Source of the DNA: Macrosoma leucophasiata
Lineage: Eukaryota > Arthropoda > Insecta > Lepidoptera > Hedylidae
NCBI GenBank assembly: GCA_036365455.1
Contig: JAWQUS010000004.1
Coordinates: 69,501 to 133,500 of the forward strand
Length of the DNA stretch: 64,000 bases
Direction of reading: 5' to 3'
Shown here: piece after piece, positions 53,775 to 63,951 of the stretch
How the letters are laid out: each line of letters opens with the position of its first letter
Numbering within the stretch: position 1 is the first letter of the stretch
The notes under the pieces: model-generated
What the model saw: only the letters and a program-made list of their open reading frames with translations
Databases searched by the model: none
What the model was told of the DNA's origin: nothing
Made by a program: the position numbers and the translations under genes

Positions 53775-54737
53775 TCATGAAATAGCCTGGCAGCGATCGC
53801 TATAATCCCAAGACGTATTATCATTAAGATAATCACTGGTCTTATAGTAATTACATTTATATAAACGTTCTTTCATTACTTTCTTAAATTTATTGATCGA
53901 TAGACTTTGAACGTTTTTGGGGATTCGATTAAAGAACCGTATACATTGACCTCTAAAAGAATTACTGACCCTATTCAGCCGCGTTGCATGCATGGACAAC
54001 TTGTATTTGTTCCTAGTATGTATACTGTGATTGTTACCTATTGTAGGAAACTCATTAATGTTTTTACGGACATATTTTCATAAATGTATTGCGAAGCTAC
54101 AGTCAGAATATTTATTTCTTTAAATTTATCTCTAAGAGATACCCTCGGACTCAACCCGTAGATAGCCCGGACAGCTCTCTTTTGCAGTACAAAAATAGTG
54201 TTGACGTCGGCGGAATTTCCCCATAGCAAAATGCCATAGGACATTATACTGTGAAAATAACTAAAATAAACAAGGCGAGCCGTCTCGACGTCTGTTAATA
54301 GTCTAATCTTTTTCACAGCAAATGCTGCCGAGCTAAGTCTATTAGCTAATTTGGCAATATGGGGACCCCATTGCAATTTCGCATCCACGGAAATGCCCAG
54401 AAATACCGTGGACTCTACGATCTCCAATACTTCCTCATTTATCTTAACATTGGTTTCAACCTGTTTTACGTTAGGAGTAGTAAATTTAATACATTTTTTC
54501 TTACTGCTATTTAACGAAAGGTTATTGGCGCTAAACCAATGTACTATATTAGAGAGAGTATTGTTTACACAGTCAAAATCTACCTCCTGTCTTTTAATTT
54601 TGAACACTAAAGAAGTATCATCAGCAAACAATACCATCTCTTGGCCATCATTGATAATGTAGGGTAAGTCATTAATATAGACTAAGAAAAGAAATGGCCC
54701 TAAAATAGAGCCCTGTGGGACCCCCCATATCCATTGA
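53775..54737 (-). pseudogene. Minus-strand LINE, RT catalytic and C-terminal half
   Basis: The frame 54038-54760 holds GVPQGSILGPFLFLVYINDL, the catalytic VLFADDTSLVF, ISVDAKLQWGPHIAKLANRL and SYFHSIMSYGILLWGNSADV, then the C-terminal VSLRDKFKEINIL. A second frame (53775-53999) continues with KLSMHATRLNRVSNSFRGQC and ends at the natural-looking stop DRCQAIS, so a further shift lies near 54040. Same family as LINE A and much closer to intact. It is the second half of the reading frame that begins at 55430. Confidence 0.85.
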
Positions 54738-55436
54738 AGTCTCGGGAGATCTTGTCCCATTTAGATCAACACACATATTTCTATTGTTTAAATATGAAGT
54801 CATAAGCTCGAGAGCGGTATCTCGAAGGCCGTAGTGATATAACTTTCTGACCAATGTTTCATGCTGAACGCAATCAAATGCTTTAGATAAGTCACAGAAT
54901 ACCCCTAGTGCATTATGTGATTTTTCCCAAGCTTCAAAAATGTGTTTGACAAGTTCAACACCTGCATCGGTAGTTGAACGACCCCTAGTAAATCCAAACT
55001 GTCGACAATGTAAAAGTTTATGATGGTTAAAGTGTGCAAGTAGTTGAATTAAAATAAGTTTTTCAAAAATTTTACTTAAGACAGGTAGTACAGAAATTGG
55101 TCTAAAGTTTGTGGGATCACTTGTACTACCGGATTTAAATAATGGAATAACTTTACTATGTTTCATTAGATCAGGAAATATACCACTTACAATACTATTA
55201 TTAAACATAGCCGCTAGGTAAGGTGCAATCACATCCATTATTTTATATGCAACTTTTACAGATAAGCCCCATAAATCAGTTGTGTTCTTAATATTAATAG
55301 ACTTAAAGGCCTGTATAACATCCGCAGTATTAACTAACTTAAAATTAAATATAGCTTTACTTTGATGTACATTTTTTTTTTTCAATAATGATTCGGCGAC
55401 GGCAGGCGATGAAATGAGGTCTCCAGTCAAAGAAAC
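54720..55436 (-). pseudogene. Minus-strand LINE, RT N-terminal half (frameshifted)
   Basis: A 252-aa frame reading down from 55430. After a linker (about residues 1-100) it has NFRPISVLPVLSKIFEKLI, RQFGFTRGRSTTDAG and LGVFCDLSKAFDCVQH, the first blocks of a non-LTR reverse transcriptase. Translation derails exactly at the PQG block, where a run of six C on the plus strand (54721-54726) implies one extra base, giving GGPTG in place of the block. The element is 5' truncated at about 55436, so there is no endonuclease or ORF1. LINE A carries the homologous blocks from LVRKLYHYG onward. Confidence 0.85.
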
Positions 55437-55454
55437 TGGAATGATCTAGAAAGA

Positions 55455-55973
55455 TCTGGGGATACAAACAAACATGCAGTTCATGGATGTTAAGTGTTAA
55501 GACTCATGAAACAATATAACAAATATTTCACTAAGGTAGAATTTTTTGAAACGTCACCTAACGCATTTAAGCGAAATGTTCTAAATGTAATGCAGAACAT
55601 TAATAATAGCATAATGTAAGATTAATATTGTTTACTTTGTGTTAACATCTGTGGTGTATTCTTTTTGTTATTTTTTTTTTGTTCAAAAAAATGATTTTGT
55701 ATTTTCACACCGCTACCCTAAAATGTCCTACTAGTTAATTTGTGGACAACGGGGTTGATTACGCTCCTTGTAAAATTATGTACCGAGTAATTGTCCTTGT
55801 TACTTTATGAGTGTAATTGTTTGTTGTCCTAAATAAATAAAAAAAAAAAAAAAAAAGTATGTTAAGTATTGACTGCAGCCTGCAGCTCTCTCTACATCTC
55901 AACCAAAACCAGAGGTCAAAATGCAGATGCGTTGCCCCCTGAGACCTAAGTTTCAATGTCACCGTGATGTGAG
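55455..55973 (-). repeat. Rep-A copy split by a LINE insertion
   Basis: 55455-55495 (AAACAAACATGCAGTTCATG) and 55859-55973 (GACTGCAGCCTGCAGC, GGTCAAAATGCAGATGCGTT) are two parts of one minus-strand Rep-A, separated by the insertion at 55496-55858. Confidence 0.75.
55496..55858 (+). mobile_element. 5'-truncated poly(A) retrotransposon with TSD
   Basis: 363 bp ending in AAATAAATAA and a run of about 18 A. It is flanked by a 9-bp direct repeat ATGTTAAGT (55487-55495, 55859-55867). Only 3' UTR-like sequence is present. This is the cleanest target-primed insertion in the window. Family unidentified. Confidence 0.85.
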
Positions 55974-56149
55974 CATTGGCATTTCCATCTTATTCATAAT
56001 TTCACCGGTGAATTAAATATTACCTTATACCAGATTTTGTTGTACATTTTTTGCTTAACACCATATTGAGTTTGGCCGTCCCTTCAATAAAACGAAGTAA
56101 GATATTATTTTGATGAAAATTGATACAACAATCGTTATATGTTCTTAGG

Positions 56150-56500
56150 CTTTCGCGAGCTGCACTCATTGAAATAAAACTAGTTTTCGGATTTATCTCG
56201 CATATATTAAACTAAAATGATTATTTAAAATCGAACCCGACGTTTAGGTCGCTTTTAGCTTCCGTGGTCTCGGGCAGACTGAGGTGGTAATCGTCTGACA
56301 GCAGTTTGAAAAATTATTATGTGCAGCTTCCTCCATATATTTCGCAAACGCCTTGCGTAGCGTTCTCCGTAGGGCCTCCCCCCAAAAAAAAGGGAGAGAC
56401 TCGTGCCCAGCAGTGGGACGTATAATGGGTTGCCATTATTATTATTATACGCGAGATAAATCCGAAAACTAGTTTTATTTCAATGAACAATCGTTATTTT
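56150..56500 (+). repeat. Rep-F copy with 34-bp perfect inverted ends
   Basis: 56168-56201 (ATTGAAATAAAACTAGTTTT...) and 56451-56484 are exact reverse complements. The inside carries CAGCTTCCGTGGTCTCG-like sequence (also in 10955-11075) and, at 56370-56430, a separate RTE-like 3' end (CTCGTGCCCAGCAGTGGGAC). Either a MITE-like element with another element inside, or two opposed copies. Confidence 0.65.
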
Positions 56501-56614
56501 TGTAAAATAACACATTTTTAATTTTCTTAAACACTTTAAAAATCTTCTTTCGAATCAGGCATTAGGCTACATTTATTTTATAACGTGTGAATACTGCTGC
56601 CCATCAAAATTAGA

Positions 56615-56705
56615 AAAGTAACACGCCTATATGCTCCGAAGGGGTTAGGCAGAGGTAAATGCAAGCATTCAAGCATACACTCAAACACGCACGCCGGTTA
56701 CGTAC
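56615..56705 (-). repeat. SINE-1 3' end
   Basis: CTCCGAAGGGGTTAGGCAGA, GCATTCAAGCATACACTC and CACGCACGCCGGTTACG. Confidence 0.65.
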
Positions 56706-56799
56706 TATCTCAGATAGCTAATAATAGGTTTACAGTCTATTACCACAGTCTAAAGAAAAAGAACGAGTTAATCTAAAGAAAACGAACGTGTAACAAGTT

Positions 56800-56925
56800 T
56801 CAAACTCCTAGGGTGACATTTAATTTATTTATATTAATTTTGTTTATTTAGGACGTTTTATAAGCAGTGCTTGTCATCTTAAATGAATAAACAAATGTCT
56901 GATTCTGATTCTAATCAATTAAATC
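56800..56925 (+). repeat. LINE 3' UTR end
   Basis: TTTAATTTATTTATATTAAT, GGACGTTTTATAAGCAGTGC, AATGAATAAACAAATGTCTG and a TGATTC tail; same family as 1165-1400. Confidence 0.55.
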
Positions 56926-57779
56926 TACAGATATTAAGCCTCTAACTATAAGCCGACATATAACTATCTGACGAAGACGCAGCAGTGAGCTCCACAATTG
57001 GGAATCTGCTGACATCAGCCACCTGATTTGCACGGACGTAGCCAGGGGAGCATCTAGTTAAAAATAAAATACCTTCACACTCCCTTACATGGTCATACAT
57101 TTACGTACAACTATCTCAATGACCTGACATTTAAGCGTTTCGACAAAATGAACCGAGAATGTTTAAATCATTGCGGGCTGACCCAATTATGGTCAAAGTC
57201 AATCTACTCGACATTGTCCACGGCTCGTGATAAATACTAGACTGTTAATTCCCCCTAAAGCCAGCGCTCGCTGCATAACCTAGATTATTGCATCATCGTT
57301 GTTCCGAGACAAAACTGATAAAACAACAAAAGGATAAAAAACGCATACACCAAGATAACTGTTTTTAGCGGAACTAAAGTAATTATTTGTAGATTATTTC
57401 ACAGTAGAGTAGATCATTTTAAACATTTTTATAAGCTCCATTGCAGCCTCGTGTCTCCATATTTTTATCAGTTATAGTAAAACACGTCAACAAAAAACAT
57501 TGGCGCTTTTAACTTTAGCAGAAACAATTTAATCGATCAATATATTCCTTCGAAATACTACATCACACAAGTTAATTTCGATTACAATAACCAAACTACT
57601 TAATAGGTTGAGCTACCCGTGGACGATATCGTCCACGAACAATATGAAATCGATTGTCATATTTTACTGCAGCTCAAGAGGTTAAACTGTAAGAACAATG
57701 TTTACAAAAATCAATTAACTATTACCAATCTGTAGTGAGCTGCAATCGCGCACGCGGTTAGATAGTGTTGTAGAGTCAT
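56926..57779. other. No repeat or gene seen (upstream of candidate promoter)
   Basis: Comparatively free of recognisable transposons. Contains a palindromic CCGTGGACGATATCGTCCAC at 57618-57637 (perfect over GTGGACGATATCGTCCAC). This could be a regulatory site or nothing. Confidence 0.35.
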
Positions 57780-58060
57780 CGATATCCGCGGAAACGGACT
57801 TTCAGGCGCGGAAACGTCTCGTGGTGGTGTGGCGGGGTGCGGCGGGTGCGGCGGGTGTGGCGTGGGTGGGGGAGGGGGAGTGTGGCGGGTGCGCGGGCGC
57901 CGCTCGCCGCCACCAGCCTCATTGAGTGCCGCGCGCTCGTCCCGTCCACACGCGTCCCCGGCCGCCCTCCTCGCCACGTGCCGATCGCACCCCGGTAACG
58001 TACCCGCCTCCGTCTTACCGCCGCCTCGACGAACCTCTGAAGGAAGACGCGCGACCACGG
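57780..58060 (+). promoter_or_regulatory. GC/CpG-rich block upstream of candidate exon 1
   Basis: The most GC-rich stretch in the window (GGCGGGTGCGGCGGGTGTGG; GCCGCCTCGACGAACC). It lies 150-430 bp upstream of the ATG at 58214 and runs into it without a stop in that frame. GC-rich 5' leaders near first exons are common in insect genes. I cannot place a TATA box, initiator or transcription start. Confidence 0.35.
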
Positions 58061-58213
58061 ACCATTCAGAGTTTCGACGAAGCCGAAACGCTTGTGATTT
58101 TTTGTGGCTTCGAAAGTGAAGGAGACCCGAGGTCAGACCCTTTCACGTCTGTTCCTGGTATGAAAATTATTTTGTGCACGAAGGTATCGCATTTACATAA
58201 CTCGGCGATCACA

Positions 58214-58296
58214 ATGGCGCGTCGATCTTCCCTCACGCTATCGATTATGCATCTAATCATCGCGACATTTGCATTCGGAATGTCTGACTGTATGCG
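58214..58296 (+). CDS. Candidate first coding exon with signal peptide
   Basis: The ATG at 58214 has a good insect context (A at -3, G at +4). The 27 complete codons begin MARRSSLTLSIMHLI: a basic n-region, a hydrophobic core of about 16 residues (LTLSIMHLIIATFAFG) and a polar MSDCM, the layout of a secretory signal peptide with cleavage plausible after FAFG or nearby. Directly after codon 27 plus two bases comes ATGCGGTAAGGAG, a strong donor (GT at 58297-58298), so the exon would end in phase 2. An in-frame upstream ATG at 58160 is possible but has a weaker context. No downstream exon is visible in the remaining 5.7 kb, implying a long first intron. I do not recognise the protein. Alternative: chance open frame in a GC-rich area. 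Confidence 0.45.
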
Positions 58297-59059
58297 GTAA
58301 GGAGTGTTTGGACTTTCCGCTTGACTCACTTGTCGCCGATACCTGTTGACCGCTACATCTCGAAGTGTTACGACGCCCGTTAACATATATTTGATTGACA
58401 TATTTTTTTTAAATAACTACATGTTTAAATTTGTGATTGTTTTTCACTAAACTCACAGCAGTTTTATCTAATACCTACGTGTAATCATATTACGATTTTT
58501 TAAATAATTCTGCTATGATGATCGTTTGAACCGAATGAAGCGGGTGAAGTAATGTGTTGTGTTGCGTCGGTGACGGATGTTACGTCAGTTACGTAAGTCG
58601 GAGTCGCGGTCGGTGTCGCGTCAACACACGCGGACCGTCCCTCTCCTCTCTCCGTCTCATCTCGAGTGTATGCCACCGGCACTTCCGTTGTGGGTCAAGG
58701 TCACGGGACCTGGGGTCGCATCAACCCTATTGACCTCAATAATTTATTCATTTGTGGAGGTGTTTTTTAATGAAACTTATCGTTTATGAAGTCCGCTGTC
58801 AATTCAAAAATTATTTGTACAAACTTTAACAATTCAGCAACAAAAAGAACTTCAATCATTTTTTGTCACATTCAACGGGTCCCAAATTAACTTTGGGCAA
58901 TTACAATTAAATCGAATCAAACTGGAACTGTCACAAGCCGGTCAAGGATACTTAAAAATAGTGTAAATCGAGATCGAGTCGTGATTTTTTATCGAATAAT
59001 CGAGCAGTAATTTGTTGGCAAACAAAGTTTATCAAATTGTAGAGTGGTATCAATTAGCG
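58297..59059. other. Presumed intron 1 start; bZIP-like sites
   Basis: No second exon is recognised. A second GC-rich patch (58560-58700) contains TTACGTCA (58580-58587, CRE/ATF-like half-palindrome) and TTACGTAA (58589-58596, PAR-bZIP-like palindrome) back to back. Whether they bind anything is unknown. Confidence 0.3.
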
Positions 59060-59340
59060 TGTTGTGTCGAATGGAGCGGCCAAGGACGCGCGACATTCGG
59101 CGGCGGTCGACTGTCAGCGGACGGCGGCGGTCAGGCGGCGGTCGGCCGGCGGACGGCGGCGGTGGCCGCCGGTGGAACATTGGTTTCGAACGAAATGGAA
59201 AGCGCGCGGGTTGGCCAACCGATTTCGATTAGATTGCAATAGTGTTACAATGACCGCGGCGGGCGAGCGGTTACGTGGCGGCACACATTCGCCACTTTCC
59301 ACTGTCTTCCGAGGCACCGCTTCGATTCCCGCCCCATGGA
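59060..59340. promoter_or_regulatory. Second GC-rich island, GGCGGT tandem
   Basis: Contains repeated CGGCGGTCGAC and GGACGGCGGCGGT units (59095-59165). Several overlapping frames (59012-59396) on both strands are open only because of the GC bias. It may be an alternative promoter or leader exon, or a simple-sequence expansion. Confidence 0.25.
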
Positions 59341-60449
59341 CTGATGCATCCTATTTACTAACTGTCTCAACATATGCCAATCTCATTTGCTTATAACCAA
59401 CCATCAAATTTTAACTATTGAGTACATAATATATATTACAGTATATTGTAATCTGTTATATTTAATGTGACAACTTAAATGCAAGTCTAATTTCATGACA
59501 ACAAAAAAGTTAAATGAACAATAAAAAATATTTGTCCATGAGGACAAAAAATCGTACTCATACGTAAAAATTACGCTTGTCTACTTTGTATTCAAAATTA
59601 TGTCCAATCACCATAAATATCTGAGATAAGTCCAGTAGAACCGGTCGCATGCTAGCAAAAAAGCCTCTCACTGGCAACCCTGTTTCCATCCATTACCTAC
59701 TGCCTCTACCCGTCACCTCGCTTAACTCGCTTACCTAACCGATGTAACCGCCAATTACATACATTTTGTAATTACTAAATACACACCACTCACAACTATT
59801 TGCGAAGTAAGCCGGTAACATTGCTCCCTGCCTCGGTTCACTTGTTTACCTTTTTTACAGCCCCTGTCCTACTCTCGGAGTTAAGTGGAGTAGGGTACAG
59901 CCCTCCCAACACGATATTCATAATGACGATCACTTGAAAGCATCCGACTGTAGTAGACTTGAATTTTACCATTTATGGTGTATGTCATTAAAGAAACAAT
60001 GATTCAATAGTCTCTTAATAAAGCTATTTAATACTTTGCCAAAAAAATACTTACGTAATCCTAGCTTATACTTCATTCTAGCTGGCCTCTAGATACAGTC
60101 TAAATAACTATTAAGTTACAAAATTAAATAAATAATCTGAAAGGTGTATAAATTATATATGATCGATGAAGGTCAGCGACGTTTTATTAAAATTAATAAT
60201 GTTTTCTCTTCCGCGCGCGCGCAAAAAGTGTCGTTAGCGGTGAACACACAGACATGTCACTTGTCACTTGTCACCGCACACACACACACACGCGCACACA
60301 CACACACACACACGTGTCGTGTTGGTGTGACGCACATCGGGAGGCGCTAAATTATTTTTCAATTCATTTATTGATCTTCTTCTCTATATAATGTAGAGAC
60401 AACATTTTGATATGATGTATCCTCAGATTATTGCAGCTCGCAATTTCCA
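59341..60449. other. No gene; CA microsatellite
   Basis: CA repeat with a GCGC interruption at 60276-60314. The frame at 60144-60350 runs through it and is not a gene. The rest is unassigned. Confidence 0.5.
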
Positions 60450-60610
60450 TTGAAATAAAACTATTACTATAAATCTCTTTCGCGTATATTGAACTAAAAT
60501 GTACCCAGGGTCACGGAAGTTGAAAGCATCATCATTCATCATCATCATTTTAATTCAATATCTTATCTGTGTCAAAAATCCGTAAAATCGATATAAATTT
60601 AGTTATTTTA
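60450..60610 (+). repeat. Rep-F copy, diverged
   Basis: CCATTGAAATAAAACTATTA, CGCGTATATTGAACTAAAAT and AAATCCGTAAAATCGATATA occur in order. Flanks an ATCATC run. Confidence 0.5.
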
Positions 60611-61614
60611 TCGTATTCAATAATATTTTGGTAATTAGAACATCGAATTATTTAAATTGGAAAATGATATATTATTATGATTTTCTTTGCCATTTTAATT
60701 AATATGTTTAATTACGCCACATGCAACGTGTATTGTGTATAATTTTAGGAACCTCACCAGTAATTATATTTCCATACTCTACAACCTTATTCATGACCAG
60801 TTTGACAACACACGCAACATTCACTTGCGGCGACTCGCGGGCAGCTCTCGAAGTTTCTGTAATGATTATAAATTATTATGTATTTTACTAGAAATTACTG
60901 GCGATCAATATTATATCGCATATTTATGTAAAAATAAAACACTAGTTTGTCCACAAATGACAATGTATATGTAATTATTCGGATCAGTGACACGTAATAA
61001 AACATGGTTTAATAAGCGCTATTACAAGAAGCAATTCGCAACAATCAGCATAGAGTAAACGTAGAGATGTAGAGCCAGTATAAAATGTAAACATTTTTAG
61101 TATACAAGTGTAGAGACGTAAAGTAGCGTCGTTAATGAATATATTTCCTCATTACATAACACGTTTTTGTGTTCGCTGATATTCGATTACGGCTCGATTT
61201 AAAGAAACAAACGCGGTGCGTTACGCAAACTCTACATCCAAGTAGAGGAATGCGTGTTGCAACTCATTACGGTAACTGTATCATGCAGGGTTGGCAGAAC
61301 ATGTCACCTTGAGCTTCTACAAGCGTAATCAAAAAAATGTTCCAACTAGGTCAGATTAATATTAAAATGTTGAACGAAACTGATTACAATAATTAATTAC
61401 CTCATCATTAGGTGCCACATGTTAGCTTAAATGAAATATTTTTAGTGTAATTCTGGCTTCATATTTAAGTACTGTAAAATAACATGCTCTGAATTGTTTT
61501 TGCTTTAAGTATCCGTCTTATTATGTACTCCTAATATAAGAACTAATGTTGAGTTGATATAAAAGCGTAAACAAATATTTTTTCAAGTATCGCCAGGCAA
61601 TTTATTTTAATAAT
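60611..61614. other. No gene seen
   Basis: AT-rich and unassigned. The 79-aa frame at 60735-60974 has no recognised domain or splice support. Confidence 0.4.
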
Positions 61615-61860
61615 TACTCCTGCTACACCGGGAATCGAATTCAGTACAGATAAAGAAGGCAGCTTCTATTGGGATTATTCCATTATTTGAAAGTATCCAG
61701 TGCCATACTTTGATTTCGATCGAGTCAAAAGGCTCGCCTACTACATGGGATAAATAAGTATTTGGAGAATCATAAGCATTTTCTTGTATGTTTAAATTAT
61801 ATATATATATGTCTACCCATTCGAGGAATACATGCGTGAAGTTACATTTATAATTACAAC
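61615..61860 (+). repeat. SINE-1 copy, diverged
   Basis: ACACCGGGAATCGAATTCAG (T arm), CTATTGGGATTATTCCATTA, GTCAAAAGGCTCGCCTACTA and GCGTGAAGTTACATT. Confidence 0.65.
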
Positions 61861-62754
61861 TAAACTTCCGTTATGTAATGTGCAGAGGTTAATCGCCTGA
61901 TTAAGTGCTGTATAACTTATATATTATAATCTTGAACTTTGCCAACATAGGTATATAAAGATTTTTTTTTTATTGTACAACTTTATTCCTCTAGGTCGTA
62001 CCATAAAGTTAAGTTATGATATGCTAGTTTTTTATATCAGTTTATATAGACCGGTAAATGGGTCAAACAGATTAAATAATATACATAAAGTTTTTATTTA
62101 CAACACAAATCTTGGGGACGTGTACATTTGCTTGGCTTTGGTGTATTCCAGTGAAGTGGTCAGAGTAAATCTAAATACAAGAACGTTGCGATAATAAAAC
62201 CTTGAACCTATAATTAGCGTAAACATTTATTTGTAGGCCGCAATTATCTATTAATAATCTTATTTCTACCACAGATAGCCTAACGTTTTTTTTTTTAAAT
62301 AATTCTCTTAAAAAACTGTAGGCATAGTATAAGCATTCTCCTGAAAAGGCAAATAATTACTATGAAATCCAATTTTAGCGCGGAAGTACTTTTACACGCA
62401 CAGATAATGATATTGACATCGAAGCTCCCGAAGTCCCGAGTCCCAGTGGTTGGCCCAATGATGCGCGATCTAGTGCGTGTTCCGAGAGGTCAAGAGGTCG
62501 ATATACAGGCATCACTATTAATATATCCATGAGGCCTACAGACGTTTATTTCGTGTCCGTTTTTGCGTATGTGGAAACTACATGGTTTCCATGATACGGA
62601 GCTTAGTGAGAATAGAACATACTCACTGAATAATAAATAACTCTTTATGATATACAGATAAATACAGATGTATATTTATAGTTACATATTATTTAACGTT
62701 TTAGTAACTAGTAGTCAGAAAGACATTGTGAAATCTTAAAGTATTTTTTTGCCC
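61861..62754. other. No gene seen
   Basis: The frame at 61973-62194 has no recognised domain. A CATGGTTTCCATG palindrome lies at 62580-62592. Confidence 0.4.
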
Positions 62755-63008
62755 TCTAGTCTAGTGGTAGTAGACCACTATTGCTACAATGAGGTTTGAG
62801 GTTCGATCACCGGGCCGGGAACAAGTTTAATTACGATTATTCTACTTTTCGAAAGTTTTCCAGTCTTTAGTATTTTTTCCAAAGATAGGTTACAACCTTT
62901 GCAATATAGGTTAAAAAAATTGCGAGTCATGGGTGTTTGCATGTATGCTTGAATGCACGCATTTACTCCTGCTTACTCCTTCGAGGAATATAGGGTCAAA
63001 GTTACATA
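62755..63008 (+). repeat. SINE-1 copy, full length, left arm of inverted duplication
   Basis: CCTCTAGTCTAGTGGTAGTA and GAGGTTCGATCACCGGGCCG form the tRNA-like head. The 3' part runs to GTCAAAGTTACAT. From 62823 onward, including about 40 bp of non-SINE flank to 63047, the sequence is repeated in reverse at 63727-63951. Confidence 0.8.
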
Positions 63009-63139
63009 GATTATATTATCTTAAACAGTTTGAGAATTTCGAGCATTATTTTTGATATATTTATACTGAAAGTAAACGTCGTGTGTATAATGTTGCAAGC
63101 AGGAGCAATCGTCTGCGCCGACATTAGCTGGCGATTGCA

Positions 63140-63250
63140 GAGCGTTTCAAAACGCGGAGGCGAGCGCGCGCTCTTACTTACTTCATGTAATACTTGATGA
63201 AAGACGCTTCCTAGTCTTTTGATGTTGCGTTGAAAAACTGCAGAACGAAA
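63140..63250. repeat. GC-rich block shared with 2440-2600
   Basis: AACGCGGAGGCGAGCGCGCG next to TTACTTCATGTAATACTTGA and GATGTTGCGTTG. The minus frame (63011-63361) shows the same F(H)QV pattern as the frame over 2440-2600 but no known domain. Confidence 0.35.
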
Positions 63251-63344
63251 CCAATAAATAGAGTTACATGCTAATTTTGAACGGATCTTGTTGGTCGCAT
63301 TAAAATAAATACAAACAATGTTTATTGTAGAAAAGTAAATAATA

Positions 63345-63545
63345 AATACGCTTACACTCACAGCCCCACACTAGGTATAAACCTGTGTCTTAGGTGCTGT
63401 TCTACACACATAACACTTACTTAAACAGCCAGACATGAAACAAATATCTGTAGGCTATACAAATATATGTCCCGGTGCGGGGAACGAACCCGCGACCTTT
63501 CGAATCAACGGTCGTCTTACACCGCTGGACTAAACGGGTCATCAA
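63345..63545 (-). repeat. SINE-2 copy
   Basis: ATACGCTTACACTCACAGCC, CCAGACATGAAACAAATATC, GTGCGGGGAACGAACCCGCG (T arm) and CTGGACTAAACGGGTCATC. Near complete, minus strand. Confidence 0.75.
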
Positions 63546-63584
63546 AAATAACGTAAAACCACACAAATTGTTGTTTTTTCCGGA

Positions 63585-63655
63585 AACTAAAGAAGGCTTC
63601 CCCAAAAGAGGGAGATACTCGTGCCCAGAAGTGGGACGTAAAAAGGGTTGTTGCC
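63585..63655 (+). repeat. RTE-like 3' end
   Basis: GAAGGCTTCCCCAAAAGAGG, GATACTCGTGCCCAGAAGTG and GGACGTAAAAAGGGTTG match 56370-56440. Confidence 0.55.
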
Positions 63656-63726
63656 AAAGAAGCTTTTTTATCTCACATTGACACTAAATTGAGCGATCAT
63701 AAATTATCGTAATATTTTAGTTACTT

Positions 63727-63951
63727 AATGCTCGAAATTCTCAAACTGTTTAAGATAATATAATCTATGTAACTTTGACCCTATATTCCTCGAAGGAGTA
63801 AGCAGGAGTAAATGCGTGCATTCAAGCATACATGCAAACACCCATGACTCGCAAGTTTTTTAACCTATATTGCAAAGGTTGTAACCTATCTTTGGAAAAA
63901 ATACTAAAGACTGGAAAACTTTCGAAAAGTTGAATAATCGTAATTAAACTT
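63727..63951 (-). repeat. Right arm of 225-bp inverted duplication (SINE-1)
   Basis: Reverse complement of 62823-63047 at 223 of 225 positions by eye, without gaps. It contains a headless SINE-1 plus about 40 bp of flank. Confidence 0.9.

Noticed and set aside
57926..58213. Upstream extension of the candidate exon frame
   Set aside because: The open frame here begins at GTG, not ATG, and is very R/P-rich from GC bias; it is better read as 5' leader.
58066..58401. 111-aa minus-strand frame over the candidate exon
   Set aside because: Shadow frame without domain. The splice and signal-peptide evidence supports the plus strand.
59012..59396. Overlapping GC-rich frames on both strands
   Set aside because: They are open only because of the GGCGGT-type repeat; no domain or splice signals.
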